Assembly (NCBI GenBank): GCA_022496185.1
Contig: WTXG01000008.1
Location: 124,001-188,000, forward strand
DNA: 64,000 bases
DNA from: Multifurca ochricompacta
Taxonomy: Eukaryota; Basidiomycota; Agaricomycetes; Russulales; Russulaceae
Direction of reading: 5' to 3'
The notes below the pieces were generated by a model. It made no database searches. It was not told where the DNA came from and saw only the letters and a program-made list of their open reading frames with translations. Below, one piece after another: positions 48,828-61,071 of the stretch. The stretch's first letter is position 1. Each line of letters starts with the position of its first letter. The position numbers were made by a program, and so were the translations under genes.

Positions 48828-49945
48828 ACTTATCTAGATTTCTGCAGTTACGGTGGTTGGTGTTGGTGTTGGTGTTGGTACGGAAAAAAAAAAGCTGATC
48901 ACGCGAGGTCCAAAAAAAAACTGAAGACAAGAACACGACGTGTTGGTGTTATATGAGATTGAGAAGGGCGAATTAGTGACGTAGCCCTTGGCGGACCCGG
49001 ACCAAGTCCTAAAAGTCCAGCTTTTTGAGATGCTCTGCTCACTGTTTACGGTAGGTAAACCGCGTGGGAGTGAGGGTAAGGGTGTAGTAACAGGGTCATT
49101 GACATCACATCACCATTTCTTTCCCACTACATTATTTAAAAGGCGCGCAGCAGTATTCCTTGCGGAAGAAGTAGATTGGGGGTAGAGATGGGGTATAGTA
49201 GAAACAACAAATATGACAAATAGCGTAATGATGTTAAAAAAAACCAACCCCCTAGGACTATCATTCGTCATCAGAAAGGCACTCAGCGGCTCGCCCACTT
49301 CTCAGCTATCAAATCACCAAAATACAATGGCAAGGAGGGACGGAGGTCCTTTGCGAGTTGTTGTCAGCCTACGGACGGACACAACGAACAACAGTGTATG
49401 ATACGTCGTCCGACTCCTTCGGGGCGCCTCAGACACTCTACATCACGCGAATGGGAAAGCCAGCCCAACACATGCAGCTATATGATTAAAAGGTATATTT
49501 ACGACAGGTCTCGACTGGAGGAATGGGACTGGCATAGGCGTGGCGGCCAGCCGGCACGCCAAACCGAGATGCTTTAAAAAATACACGATGAAAAATGGGG
49601 GGGAAAGCGGACCACTGAATTCAGTGATGGGGGGACTGTCAGAATGTGTGGGAAAGAGATAGTGCGAGGGGACTAGAGAATAATTGATGATAGGTATTGA
49701 GCGACGGTTTGAGAACACTAGAAAACAAAACCTGGAACCTTGGTCGTGCGTGTGTCTTCATGAACGTGCGATGCTGAAAGAATGTGGCTAGTTTAAAGGA
49801 ATGTCGTCATGGCTCGTAAAAGGTCGAGGGCCCGGAAAGGCTATCAGGCAGGCAAAAGTTTACCATCAGTTTTAGTAAACCAATGACCACCTGTGTAGAT
49901 AACTCACAATGGACGTGTCAGGAATTGAAGCAGATAATAGTCTAT
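47790..49945. other. Intergenic, low-complexity rich
   Basis: About 2.1 kb with a (CT)n microsatellite, T-rich tracts at 48.64-48.69 kb, a (GAC)n-like stretch near 48465-48480 and a GTTGGT repeat near 48855. No gene recognised; open frames at 48.55-48.96 kb are driven by the low complexity. Confidence 0.5.
48797..48825. repeat. (CT)n microsatellite
   Basis: Fourteen or more CT units following an ATCT stretch (48787-48797). Non-coding. Confidence 0.92.
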
Positions 49946-52281
49946 TTATCCGCGGCAGCACAAAAAGTTGAAAATGCCACGGCGACGGCCACCATGCTCA
50001 TCGTCCTGATCAACACCACCGCGCGACATTAGCCCGCGGTCATACACCGCCATGCCATTCGCGCGACCCTCGCGTGCCGCCGCAGCCGCAGCCTCTTCAG
50101 CACGTTTGGCTGTGCTACCGTACATGAACGAATCGGAATTCGTGCCTCCATTGCCGTTGCCACTCAAGCCAAGTGCTCCCGTCGAACCAGCCGCGACGAT
50201 TCCACTCTCAGGTCGAAGGGGGGAGACCGCTGGATTACCATTTCCATATGGGCTCCCACGGAACGCGGTCGCAGAAGGTGCAGCAGCGTAGGGGTGTACA
50301 CCAGAAATGCCAGTTGACGGCTCGCGTGGACGTATCTCAGCAGTTGAGAGCTGTTGTTGGCTTGCCCGCCGGCTCGATGGTGCCACGGCCTGCCCGCTTA
50401 CCTCGCGAACAGCTCCACGTGGTGCATCACCAACTGCTGTTCTACGAGTTGAGATCTTGAGGTGAGCCGGGTTAGGGGAGACAAGTGGGTTTCCGTCTTG
50501 CAGAGCCTGTCGCGAAGTGCGCCGATGCTCGCGCGATCTGTGTTCGCGTGGCTCGCGTTGTGGGGTTTGTGGATTACTAGCATTTGCGTGGGCTTGAGCA
50601 AGTATTTGCGATGGTGTCTAAAAGTCCGTAATGAGCGAATTTGACCAGATAGAGGGAGTGTACTAGACAAACATGTCCTGCTTCCCAACCCTTGCCGTTG
50701 TACAGCAGCATCCAATCATAAACGTCGTCATCCTGTTCACCGGCGGTCTTGATTATCTTTGAAAAAAGTTCTCGAAGGAAGTCATAATCTGGGCTCTCTT
50801 CAAAACCGAGTTTCCGAACGTAGTTCATGTAAATTGCGAATTCCTCTGGGATACTGCATCAGTTCTTGGGTTGTCTGTCTATCTGAACGGGTGCCCCACC
50901 TGGGAATCCCTCACAAAGCTCAGAAATTGGAGTGCTTTGTTTCTTTTCCCCGATTTTTTCGTATTTTTGTTTATTCGTAGCAGCGCGTAAACCTTGCCAA
51001 GGAAGTCCACCCCGAAGGAAGTACATGAAAACATGGCCAAGTGACTCGAGATCGTCTCGTCGCGATTGCTCGCGACCCAGGTGCGTATTGATGGACATGT
51101 ATCGCGCAGTTCCAGAGAGGGACTTGCGTTCGCGGTATGGAATATGAACCTTGGTCTTAGGATCGCGGTAATGCTTCGCCATGCCAAAGTCTACGTGAAT
51201 AAACAATTACGTCAGCAGGGTCGAACCCTTGTCAAGATCATCTGCAAAGCGGATCACTGTGGGGAGGGGGGCGGGGCACAGGTACAGGTAATTGCCATCA
51301 CCCCTATCAAACGTGGCACAGCCGGCAACCAGCCAGAACACGTTTCAACCGGGTCTGGTTAGTGGGTAGAGGGTACATCTCCCACAGCTAACACCACCAG
51401 CGCCTCAAGGCTGTCTGCGCGGGTACTACTGCACCAAGAAAAGAACGGAAGAAAAGAGAGCCACCAGACATACCAATTAAATGGATGACATTGGCATTCT
51501 TCGTGCCAGGTACCCCGATAAGGAAATTGTCAGGTTTGATGTCGCGGTAAATGAGGGACTTGTCATGGACTGATTGAATTCGGGTGACCTGGTGGAGTAG
51601 CGAAGAGCTTAGAACGATCATTGAAAATAAAAGGGGATGGATAGAATGGATTGACGGGCAGAAGAAACTCACCATTTGTTTCGCCGCCATGCACACAGTC
51701 TTGACGGAAAACTTGCGACCACACATATCAAACAAGTCTTCAAGGTTGGGTCCCAAAAGATCAATAGCGAGGACATTGTGCAGACCCTCTTGACCGAAGT
51801 GGTGTACCTGAGGCACGCCGACTGTGTGCCAGGAGGGGGGGGGAGAGTACAATAAGATGGGCGTTGCGTGCTGCAGTTAGCGCAAGAAGCAGGATGAGGA
51901 GATGGGGCATACGGGTGGCGTTCAAGGTGCGGTATGAGCGATACTCATCACGCAGTTGAGGTGCGTCTGACTTGCGGGGTTCCTAGGTGGCATTCAGGCA
52001 TTCAACATGGTAGAGAGGCAGATGGGGCAAGGAACACGTACAAATTTGATGGCAACGGGCTGGTTAGTGAGGAGATTTGTGCCTGAAGGTAGAGAAATTA
52101 TTGAGTAGGGAGAACTATGAGAAAAGAAAGGGCAAAAAAAAAAAGGACCTTCGAATACGACCCCGAAAGAGCCTTCCCCAATCTTCTTCCCAACACGGAA
52201 GTGATTACCGACGACGCCGGTTGTGGTAGCAGGTTGAGATGTATGAGTTGAGGAAGAAGCTATTACATGAGGGGTTGTCAT
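49946..52281 (-). CDS. Casein kinase I, Yck/plasma-membrane type
   Basis: Ser/Thr kinase of the CK1 family. The start is the ATG at 52281 ([11 protein letters not shown]). Kinase motifs in order: [12 protein letters not shown] (Gly loop), [20 protein letters not shown] (catalytic Lys and helix C), [42 protein letters not shown] (catalytic loop), [37 protein letters not shown] and GLPWQGL. After the kinase comes [14 protein letters not shown] and a long disordered tail ending FNFLCCRG. The Cys-Cys tail is the palmitoylation signal of yeast Yck1/2, which act in endocytosis, sugar sensing and morphogenesis. Eight or so exons fit with GT-AG introns. The intron at about 51206-51480 is unusually long (about 275 bases) for this region. 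Confidence 0.93.
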
Positions 52282-55200
52282 CACGAATTGAAGGTCAAGG
52301 AGGAGAACAAAAACGGGGGGGAAAGAGAGGGGGAGAGAGAGAGAAAAAAAGAGAGGGAGAGTAGATGTCGATGGATGGGATGGGTGTATGAACGCTGAAC
52401 GCCCTAAGAACCGAATATCGCTTAATTTACCTAATATAGTTATTATTTCTCACGAACTACCCCCGCCCTTGTGCTGTGTGCGCCATTGCGCCCTTCAAGC
52501 CCTGTCACATGAACGCATGAACATGATGATGCGCCCATGACCAGGAGCTTATTATCCCCCCCCATTCTTATCTAAAGGCTCGACATTTCGGAAACCCGAC
52601 GGGGGAAACATGCTGGTCTGACATGGGTTTCAGGCGTGTCCGTATTCCACTATCCGTATCACGTGCTGTGGCCAGGTTCAGGCTTATCTCCCTTGTTCTT
52701 GTAAAACACAATCACGTTCAGTTCAGCTCAGCAGACCCCTAGGCCTTTCCAATATAACCCATTCGTCTTGCTATCCGTTTCAGGCTTTTAACAGTTTCCC
52801 GTGTCACTCTTGCCTTCATGTCCCCATCTGGTTTTTTTCTCTGAACGAACATCAGCAAGGCAATGGTTAACCAACCCTAGGTCGCACAACTCTCAGCCGT
52901 TCTTCGCGTGCAGAATTTCTTGCCCTTTCCGATCCCCTTCCGCCTGTCCTCCGTGTGCCATGCTGTGGGTACCACTTGGTATGCCGAACCTGGATGCGCT
53001 TAGAAACTCCAGTGACACCTAACTTACCGATCCCGGCTCTGAGTCGCTTACCTGGGACCCCTGCCCCGTATTACAATTGAAAAGGGATGAAGCCGGCTTA
53101 GATTTCGTTGATGTTCGAGGGTCACAAAAGATCGGTTGGCGATGAGCACAACGGACATGAGGCACTGCGACTCGCAGGCGACCCTACTCCGAAACACTTG
53201 TCCTCGTGCTAGATGGCGAGGTGAACGCTCCACAACATGATCAGTTGTTTGAGATACTTCCAGCCAGCCGTATTACATGTAGCCCCCCTCCTAGTCGCAT
53301 CGAGGGGTGCCAGTGCGGTGTTGTCCTTGAGCTTGCGATTGTCCAACCGCTAACGATTGAATGGAGTGGTACCATATCACTCCGGCCCCAGTTCCACTCT
53401 TATTATTCTTTCTCGGGCTACGTAAATTTCCCGTCCATGGTGTGCCGCATGTTCGGATGGTGGAGTAGTAGTAATCAATGGTAAAGCTGCCGCCGCTTTA
53501 CCGAAATTTGCCGTAAACAGACACCAGGCAATCTAGTGTCAAGCCGTGCGCGGCACTTGCGACAGTCGCCAGGATCCGATTTAACCTGCGAACATGTTTC
53601 GGGAGGATGAGGAATCCATGAATCATCATCATCATTATCCTACTGCACGGAGAACTCAGTGATACGTGATAGGAGATGCAGCTCAATCACCGAATGATGT
53701 GATCGATTAGCCTACCGCATGACGGCAACTTGGACACGGAATACATGACCACCTACCTTGGTCACCTTTAGCATCCTGTATCCGATCTTAGTAGACTGGT
53801 GACTGGCATCCGCAGTCCATGATGGGAATAGCTCGATCATCAATTAACCCCAAGCCTTCAGCGTCTCCTCCAGCACCTCAAAGGCCGTGCCCTGTGTGCT
53901 CCTATTAGCCCACGAAGTTTTGCAACCCATTCAACTTGTGCAACGAGCGCTGGCATTGGCGTGGACCTGTGCACCTCTTAGAGTGGCCACGCTCGGTACG
54001 TGTGCCTCCAGATGAGTCTGAACGGATCATGCTCGTGTCATAGTCGCGAGTTTCAGCCATCCCATCTCAATGTACAGGGGCGAAGCGAAAATCCGCCTGT
54101 CCGTAATGTTCCGCGTCACATAGACCATGTTCGGACCAAAGCCTGGCGTACAAATGATAAATTCACCGTAATGGTATATAAAACGTACCCGTGGCCCGTG
54201 GAGAATCTATGGTGCCGTACTCGGAACCGGCGACTTGATTGAGGGCAATAATCTGGCCCTGATTGAATCAGCACTGGTGAGCACGAAGCACCTCTCACCC
54301 CCCTTCCTCCATCGACCCACCAAGTAAAACCGACCATGGCTGGGAAGATAGGACATGTACAATCTGGAGCGTTGCTATTACCTCTCTCGGTGCGCAGAAG
54401 CTGGGTTGGGTGCACGTACCAGTATACAAAAAAAAAAAAGTACTCAGGTCAACCCTGGAACCTGGTTGGCTGTTCGGAGGCAAGCCCACTAAGCACCCGA
54501 AATTGAATTTTATTTTGCTCGTTTGCTTTCTTCTTTGTAAAATAAAATAAAAATGCCCGCAGGATCCGATTCTCCACCCGGGCGGTAAGCTTTGAGGGAG
54601 CTGAATGCGACAACCCGCGTTCCTGACGATACTCGGGCAAAGCCATCACCTTTGCCGAACTCAATTGAGAGACCTACATCGACCGCGAGGGGGGAATACT
54701 CGGAAGTAATCGAGAGCAAGGACTTCGACTACAGTTGGATTGGATTGTACTGAAGCTACCTCATTCGTATTACCTCCGACACGAGGGTTTGCATCGCGAC
54801 CGCCAGGCCAGGTTTGTCTCCACGTGGTCCAGCTCAACGCGTGCCTCATCTGGGTATCGCTCGCTCGCTGTTTCCTCCATCGACACTACCCCACCCCCGC
54901 ACCATAGAGTCCCGTTGGCACGAGCTGGTGCTAAGATACAAGGTCAATCCTCGATGAGATGCCTCCGTCAACTGTAAGCACACAAGACGTGCGGAGGGCC
55001 GCTGGCCGTTCTTGATTTTGCGCCCATACCAGTCAGCACTGTCATAGCGCCGCAAGGTACAATACAGGCAAGGCGCTCCCCTCCCCCACCCCGTAGCCCT
55101 TTCTGGAAGTCCGGTTGCTAGTCTAGGATTCCTTCTTCCAACAGGACGGCGCACTTGAGTGCTGTCTGCGCCTAAACAGCTTTACGGCGTCTTTGGAAAG

Positions 55201-56946
55201 TCAATCACTAAGAGAGATACTAAAAGCGGGTGAATTGGCTATCTCACGATTGCGCCTGCTGGAATAATTGTCAGTGGGCGTTTTGTCTTGTCTTTTCTTT
55301 TTCTTTTGTGTGTGTATGAGTTGTTCCATTCTTATTGTCCGCGGTGATGAATATGGCCGAACCGGTTTGGCGGAAATTCCCGAGATGTAGTTGACCCTGC
55401 ACGATAGCGGTCCTGGTAGCGGGTGTTCTACTCATTAGTTAGAGCCCGTGCCCGTGGTAGCAAGCCGGTGGTTAGGTTATGGACCCCGAATACGAATAAG
55501 AGAGGCAATTCGAGTGCGAGTTACTTGGTTGGTTGGTTGGTTGGTTGGTTGGAATTGCCACCGCGGTGACGTCGCGTTGATCATAATGCGTAACGATAGT
55601 CGGCCCTCGGTCTCTGGTCTGCATATGCTGTCTCCCTGTCTCACAAACAGACCAAGGTGCCGAAAACCTGGGCTCAAGCCAAGAACGGCGTTGATCGGCG
55701 TCGACGTCTGAGTACCATCATCTTGAACTAAGCAAGGCCAGGAAATTGCAGATAGTTTATCCAACAAGGGGAAAACTGAGAAACTGAGCAGACTGAGTTA
55801 ATTCGGCGACAATGCTATAGGGAGGAACAGCTAGCGAGGCGTAGCTATGCGGTGCGATCTCGCATGACCGAAACGGGGGCTGTGCTGCGGAGTTGAGAAG
55901 GGATCAAATGAAAAGATATGAAGCGGAGGCACAAGATAACATTTTCATGTCGCTGACCCGGTCTGATAGTTGCAATACACTGGGGCGTCGGGTGAGGGTG
56001 AGTAGGCCCGTCCTTACTACCTTCTTCCTTGAAATAACCTTTTGAAAGAGGAGGTATGTGTGAGATCAGACAGTGCATCGTGCATCGTGTGTAAAGGGAA
56101 CCCTGCAATTATCCTCTCCTCGGGCATGCCTCGGGGGTCATGCCCGAGCCTCTCCATGTATATGATGCCCCTGGAGGGGGGGGGGGGACGAAGGGGTTCC
56201 GGCAGAATGCGTGTATGCGTGTGTGCAAGTCGCAAACACGACAAGCGGGTCGCCTTAACCTTTTTAAATTTGAATTTTGATTTGGGCATCGGGTAGTGAA
56301 TGGGGTTGTCTGTGGCCCGGTAGGATGGGTAATATACTACTCAATACTTCTACTTCTACTACTACCGAGGGGTGAGTGAGTGTATTCCGCTCCGATGGAT
56401 ACGGTGAAGTGAGAGAGATGAGGAGAGAGGGATACCCGCCCGTGACGTGGGTCACCGAAGTTGAGATCCATCTGGCTAACGATCGTGGGGCCGTGTGACG
56501 GATGATGTTTGCTCAGTAATCTTTTCTTTTCTAGCCCTCGCTCGGCCAATCGAGAAATGGTAATCCTCTCTGTCTTCTCCTTCTTTCTTTTCTTTTGCTC
56601 TGTAATTAATAATTGTATTATAAACATTCTCCTCATCTCTCCCCCTCCCTTCCCCCTTCCCCTTCCCCTTCCTCTCCTCCCTCCTCCCTTTCTCATAAAC
56701 CTATTTCTCACTCTCTCCTTTCCTTTTTCCTTTCTTTCTCTCTCTATACCTCTACCTACTTCCCGCCCTTTCTCCTTCTCACACACACTCCCCCATCCCC
56801 ATCCCCATCCCCGTCCCCCATCCCCATCCTGAGCGTCCTCATTCCCATCATTTCCGCCCTTTAACTTTAAACGACTCTTTCATCCCTTCATCCTTACTTT
56901 TGTATATCCCTTTCCTCCACCGCCAATCCATTCTCCCCATTCTACA
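52282..56946. other. Gene-poor stretch
   Basis: About 4.7 kb. The kinase promoter sits at 52.3-52.5 kb, with purine-rich sequence. Between 52.8 and 55.8 kb the base composition is balanced and scattered open frames occur, as in decayed genes, but I could not match any to a family. The last 450 bases before 56947 are C/T-rich (Leu/Ser/Pro-coding by chance) and look like the promoter of the next gene. Confidence 0.45.
55525..55552. repeat. (TTGG)n microsatellite
   Basis: Seven tandem TTGG units. Non-coding. Confidence 0.93.
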
Positions 56947-58179
56947 ATGTCCAAGCGCGTAGTCAAACTCATCGTCATCTCGGACTTCGTGAGTCAGCTA
57001 AACGCCCGCCCCACCCTAGCGCGCGTATTCTATTTCTGTCTCCTATCTCCCGCTGACCTTCATATCTTTCCTCCTTCTTTCTCAGGCCTGCCCGTGGTGT
57101 TTCGTCGCTCACCGCGAGCTCCAGACTGCCATTGCACAATGCGCAAACCTTCCAATATGCTTCGAGGTCGAATACCGGCCATTCCTACTTCACCCTACCC
57201 TTCCCCTAGAGCCAATAACTAAGAACGAATTTGTTGGGAAGAAGATAGGTCGAGATAAATGGGAGGCATGTAAGCGTATGGCGACGGAGCGAGGCGAAGA
57301 AGTCGGCATTAATTTGTGAGTCGTCAACCTCAAGTCCTACTATTCATCCATTCCCTTCCTCTTCTCGCATAAACTCGTCCACCTGTCCCTGATTTATCTG
57401 CCCGATCGCCATCCGTTATCTCGGTCGTCCCATCTCCTTTCACGGCCCGACGGAGTAATCCCTTCCTTTTACTATACACTCTTCTCGTCTCCGGCTTCGG
57501 CCTCTTTTTCCCCATCAAATTCTCTTACTCACCTCTTCTCCTCCCCAGTTCATTCAGCGGCCCCGTCAGTTCGACAATCGGTGCACATCGACTAGTTATC
57601 AAAGCATTTGAGATCGGTGGCCCTGCAGTGCAATCTAATTTAATCACTCTTATCTTTCGTGCATACTGTGAAGATGATCTTGACATCGGCGACCCCGAGG
57701 TCCTTGCAGACGTGGCCGAGCAGGCGGGTTTAATGTCCACCGTGGAGGTGAGCGTCTGTCACGCAGGCAATCGGCGGCTACCTAGAGATTCTCCATTTTC
57801 ATTTTATGCGAGGGGCCGCGCATCCAAATCTGATCTCGAGGAATAAGCGTCGCTGAGTTTGACCGTCTGTTTAGGCACTGAGCTTCTTGAATTCCGACGA
57901 GTGCCTGGCCAAGGTGAACCACCAGGTAGCCGAAGCGCGCGCGAAGGGTGTGACCGGGGTGCCATTCACTATTATCGATGGCAAGTGGGCAGTCAGTGGC
58001 GGGCAGTCGGCGCCTGTATTTGTGAAGGTGCGCATCACCCGAAAATTTCCGACAAAGCAGTGTGGCCCATTTATATAACGTGAATATAACAGATATTCAA
58101 CAAGTTGGCAGAAACGCCGGTTTTACCACCCTCACAATCGAGTACACCTGTACCAGCTACGGCCGTTGCAGTAGCATGA
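56947..58179 (+). CDS. DsbA-family thioredoxin-like oxidoreductase (FrnE type)
   Basis: Five exons, 56947-56988, 57086-57315, 57549-57747, 57875-58027 and 58093-58179, give about 237 residues. The N-terminus KRVVKLIVISDFACPWCFVAHREL holds strand 1 and the CPWC active site, split by intron 1. EVEYRPFLLHPTLP follows, as in the 2-hydroxychromene-2-carboxylate isomerase/FrnE branch. Then come the helical insert (GINFSFSGPVSSTIGAHRLV) and GVTGVPFTIIDGKWAVSGGQS, which carries the cis-Pro (VPFTII) and the GGQ motif. No signal peptide is seen, so it is probably cytosolic. Substrate unknown. All introns are GT-AG. The protein ends AVAVA with TGA at 58177-58179. Confidence 0.92.
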
Positions 58180-58690
58180 TCATGATCATGCTTTTATAAA
58201 TTCGTCACTTTTGCTACTGTTCGCAATCCACACGCAATGCCGCAATGCCAACTCAAGTTCGGTGTGTTGGAGCCGACGATATCCGCATCATCTCTCTTTC
58301 ACGTGACTGACCTTACCTTTTTGCCTCGTTTAACTATCCTCTCATCGATATTTTTGTTTTTTGCACCCTTTTCTTTTCCCCCATTTCTCCTTTTATTATG
58401 ACTATCCCATCCCAGTCAAAGGGACACCTATTTCATGTCATGTATTTAGGAGAGGAGTTGTGGACATCCAAAGACCCATCCAGTTGTATCTCTTGCAGTA
58501 TTATGAATGGGATGGGAAGAACAACGCTACGCTTGCACTTCCAGCACAATTACTCTGTGATGCGACACGCTACTTCCCAACTTCAGCATGATTACTAATC
58601 AATCATCAGTTGTGCTGCAATGTTACAGATCGACCAGCTTAACATGTTGAGGCGCCCCCATTAAGGAACTCATCGTGTGTTAGCAGAGTA
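58180..58690. other. Intergenic, no gene recognised
   Basis: 3' flank of the oxidoreductase gene. A short open stretch at 58.40-58.60 kb (KGHLFHVMYLGEELW in one frame) looks coding-like but cannot be placed; it may be upstream debris of the NACHT-ankyrin relic. Confidence 0.4.
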
Positions 58691-58699
58691 GAGACTCTT

Positions 58700-60860
58700 G
58701 CTGTCGCGGTCATTAAGTTACCAAGTCTAGCAAATTGCACGAGAATGCTGAAAATGGCCCTCTCCTACGGATTCGTCGATATCACATCACTACGTGCGAA
58801 GCTCACCACAACGGGATCGCCTCGTGGTTCGTCCAAGGTACTGTTTACATTGAGTGGAAAAGGTTGGGTTCACTCTCATAGCGGGAATCCGGAAAGAGGT
58901 TTTTTTTGGTTTGTCATTACCCAGCTGACCTACGTTTATATCGTCAACCAGTTCTTCAATCATCCAAGATAACGAGGGCATACGGCGCGGCAGGCCGGAT
59001 TAGACTCAGTTGCATCTTTTTCTTATTTTGTTGACATGGACTTCACGGACTCCGGGAAGCAGGATCGTTGAGGTGTTGTTGCTCGCTCTCTTCTCTCCTT
59101 ACCCAGCTTTGTGCTCGGCCCGATTCATTTCTGCGATAACTCAGTGAAGATGAACTTATCTTATCCAATACCTGGTGAAAGCAATTGGTTTCGCACAACC
59201 CTAGACAGGGCAAAGTTTAATATTATCGTGGATGACGGAACATACACGAACGAACGTTGCTGGGGGTCGAGAAATGCGAATATGCCTTTTCGCCTTTTCG
59301 CCTTTTTTCCAATGCCTGATGGTCTCTCGTCGTCCGCCGCTTGCTGAGGAACTTTTCGGAGGGTTCTTGCAGTTTAAACCTGATCCAGCAGGGATTTCCG
59401 GAGCTCAATGTGGATCTTACTCCCTGGAGATGCAGAGGAAGAAGAAGCGTTGTTGTCGGCAGGTTTCCCTCACTAATTGCCGTTATTCTCAAATCGTTTA
59501 TCAGTTTTTTTTTTTTTTTCCATTTCTCCACGGAGGAGTTCTTTACTTCATACCGCCTTTCCACTTCCACTTCTTTCTGTTTCCCGCTTCCAGAGTCCGC
59601 CGAGACAATTCTCACACAAAATCGCATATCGGGCACTTTATTACGGGGTGTATATGGATAATCATTTCAACAGATGTTCTCTTCCTCTAGGCCAATACGC
59701 AGCCCCCCTATACTGGATAGACCATAAGCTCAGTCTGAGGGCGTGGGGTTACGCGTCCCCTATATCTGTTTAAACCAGATCGACCACATTTCGCAGCATG
59801 GGTCCGGATCTATGATATACATCAGATCAGGAAGACTACAAATCCTAGGATGCCTAGAGTGATCAGCGCCAGAACGCCTAGAATGACTAGCATGCCATTC
59901 TAGACAGTCTAGTACTGGTTACCCAAGGCAGTCTATGCTTCTTTCTGATGTAGACAATCCCTGGCACACTGGATGAAAATAATAAATATCCTTATCCCGA
60001 AGTATTCAATTCTACTATGCTGCACTTTGTGGATTCCGTAGACTGATGGAGCACCTTGTCATCGAGCGCAGACAGGATATGAACATGCGGGGTGTTGTCC
60101 ATGGCGCCCCATTACATTCGGCTTCAGACATTGGACGACTCGGGGTTCCGAAAATTTTATTTGAGCGCGGTGCGGAGGCGAACGCCCTTTACGAAGGAGA
60201 CGACTGGATTCCATTGCGTTATGCCTCGGCATGCGATCACGTTGACATTGCAGTACTGGTGCGAACGCGAATGCCTTGGAGCTCGTCTCCATTGCACTAG
60301 CACCAACGGAGGGACACCTTAAAATTTGCGCAATCACCACTACAACAAGGCCAGGACTACCAGGTCTCAACTTCATTGCACGAGGCATGTCAAAGTACGG
60401 AGAGTTCGAGGCCATGCAATTATTACTTGAAAGTAGTGCGCGTGTGGACGCCCGGGACGGCTTTGGTCTCTAAGTCCTTTGCGCAGTGAATTGGCAGGTA
60501 GGGCGACTGGACGTTTTTCCCCCACTGATCAAACACGGTGCGGCCATAGGCGATCAAGACGGGCCATCAAGGTTCCACTTTGCTACGCGATGCATCATAG
60601 ATACTGCGCGATTTCGGCGCGGAAGTGAACGCCTGGGACAGTGAGGGTTTGGAATCATCGAAATCCGGACAGACATCTTCTCTCGACCTTGGTAGAGGTT
60701 GACGTCGAGGTGGACTCCCTTGCCTCTGCATGTTGCGTTGTACAACAGAAGACGGGGATTGACCAACTGTGGTACCGATGTGAATGCCTTATAGGATTCC
60801 ATTACACTTCGCATCGTAATTGGCAATGTGGATATCAGATTATTGTTGTTGGATCATGAT
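58700..60860 (+). pseudogene. NACHT-ankyrin (NLR-like) gene relic
   Basis: The 5' part encodes, in changing frames, EAHHNGIASWFVQGTVYIEWKRLGSLS (58.79-58.87 kb). This is the segment just before the NACHT P-loop in fungal NLR-like proteins (HxxxTxxWFxxGxxxxxWKxxGSLLW). A ruined P-loop follows (GNPERG for GxPGSGKS). Then come pieces of the next strands and helices: IFFLF, DFTDSGKQDR and SSLLTQLCARPDSF (59.01-59.13 kb). A part near 59.3-59.5 kb is less clear. From 60.05 to 60.85 kb ankyrin-repeat remains appear: APLHSASDIGRLGVPKILFERGAEAN, EAMQLLLESSARVDARDGFG and LIKHGAAIGDQDG. Stops and frame changes are frequent. Fungal NACHT-ankyrin proteins are non-self recognition/cell-death receptors; this copy is dead. 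Confidence 0.78.
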
Positions 60861-61071
60861 GCCTTTTCTGATCCCTGCAAGCGGGCTGTATTGAAATTGA
60901 AATAAAGACAGACGGTAGATAACTTATGTGTGGTGAGATCATAGTACATGACTGACCTGTGCTAGTGCTTGGTTCCTGATTGTCATTACCCACGCTCATC
61001 GTTTATTTTATAGTAGTAGCACATCTTTCCATCACTACTTCGTACGTCTACCTTCCATCCGATTTCCAACC
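60861..61071. promoter_or_regulatory. Upstream region of the C2-domain gene
   Basis: About 210 bases between the NACHT-ankyrin relic and the ATG at 61072. It presumably holds the promoter and leader of the C2-domain gene; no site is assigned. Confidence 0.45.

Noticed and set aside
48546..48956. 136-codon plus-strand frame
   Set aside because: It is dominated by T-rich and CT/GT repeat tracts; its Leu/Ser/Phe/Cys-Trp runs come from the microsatellites.
51206..51300. Possible tRNA inside the long casein-kinase intron (GGGTCGAACCC)
   Set aside because: The T-arm-like palindrome does not extend to a 5+7+5 T arm and no acceptor or anticodon arm can be drawn.
52800..55800. A further decayed gene or transposon
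   Set aside because: Scattered frames look like degraded coding sequence, but no motif, terminal repeat or target duplication could be recognised.
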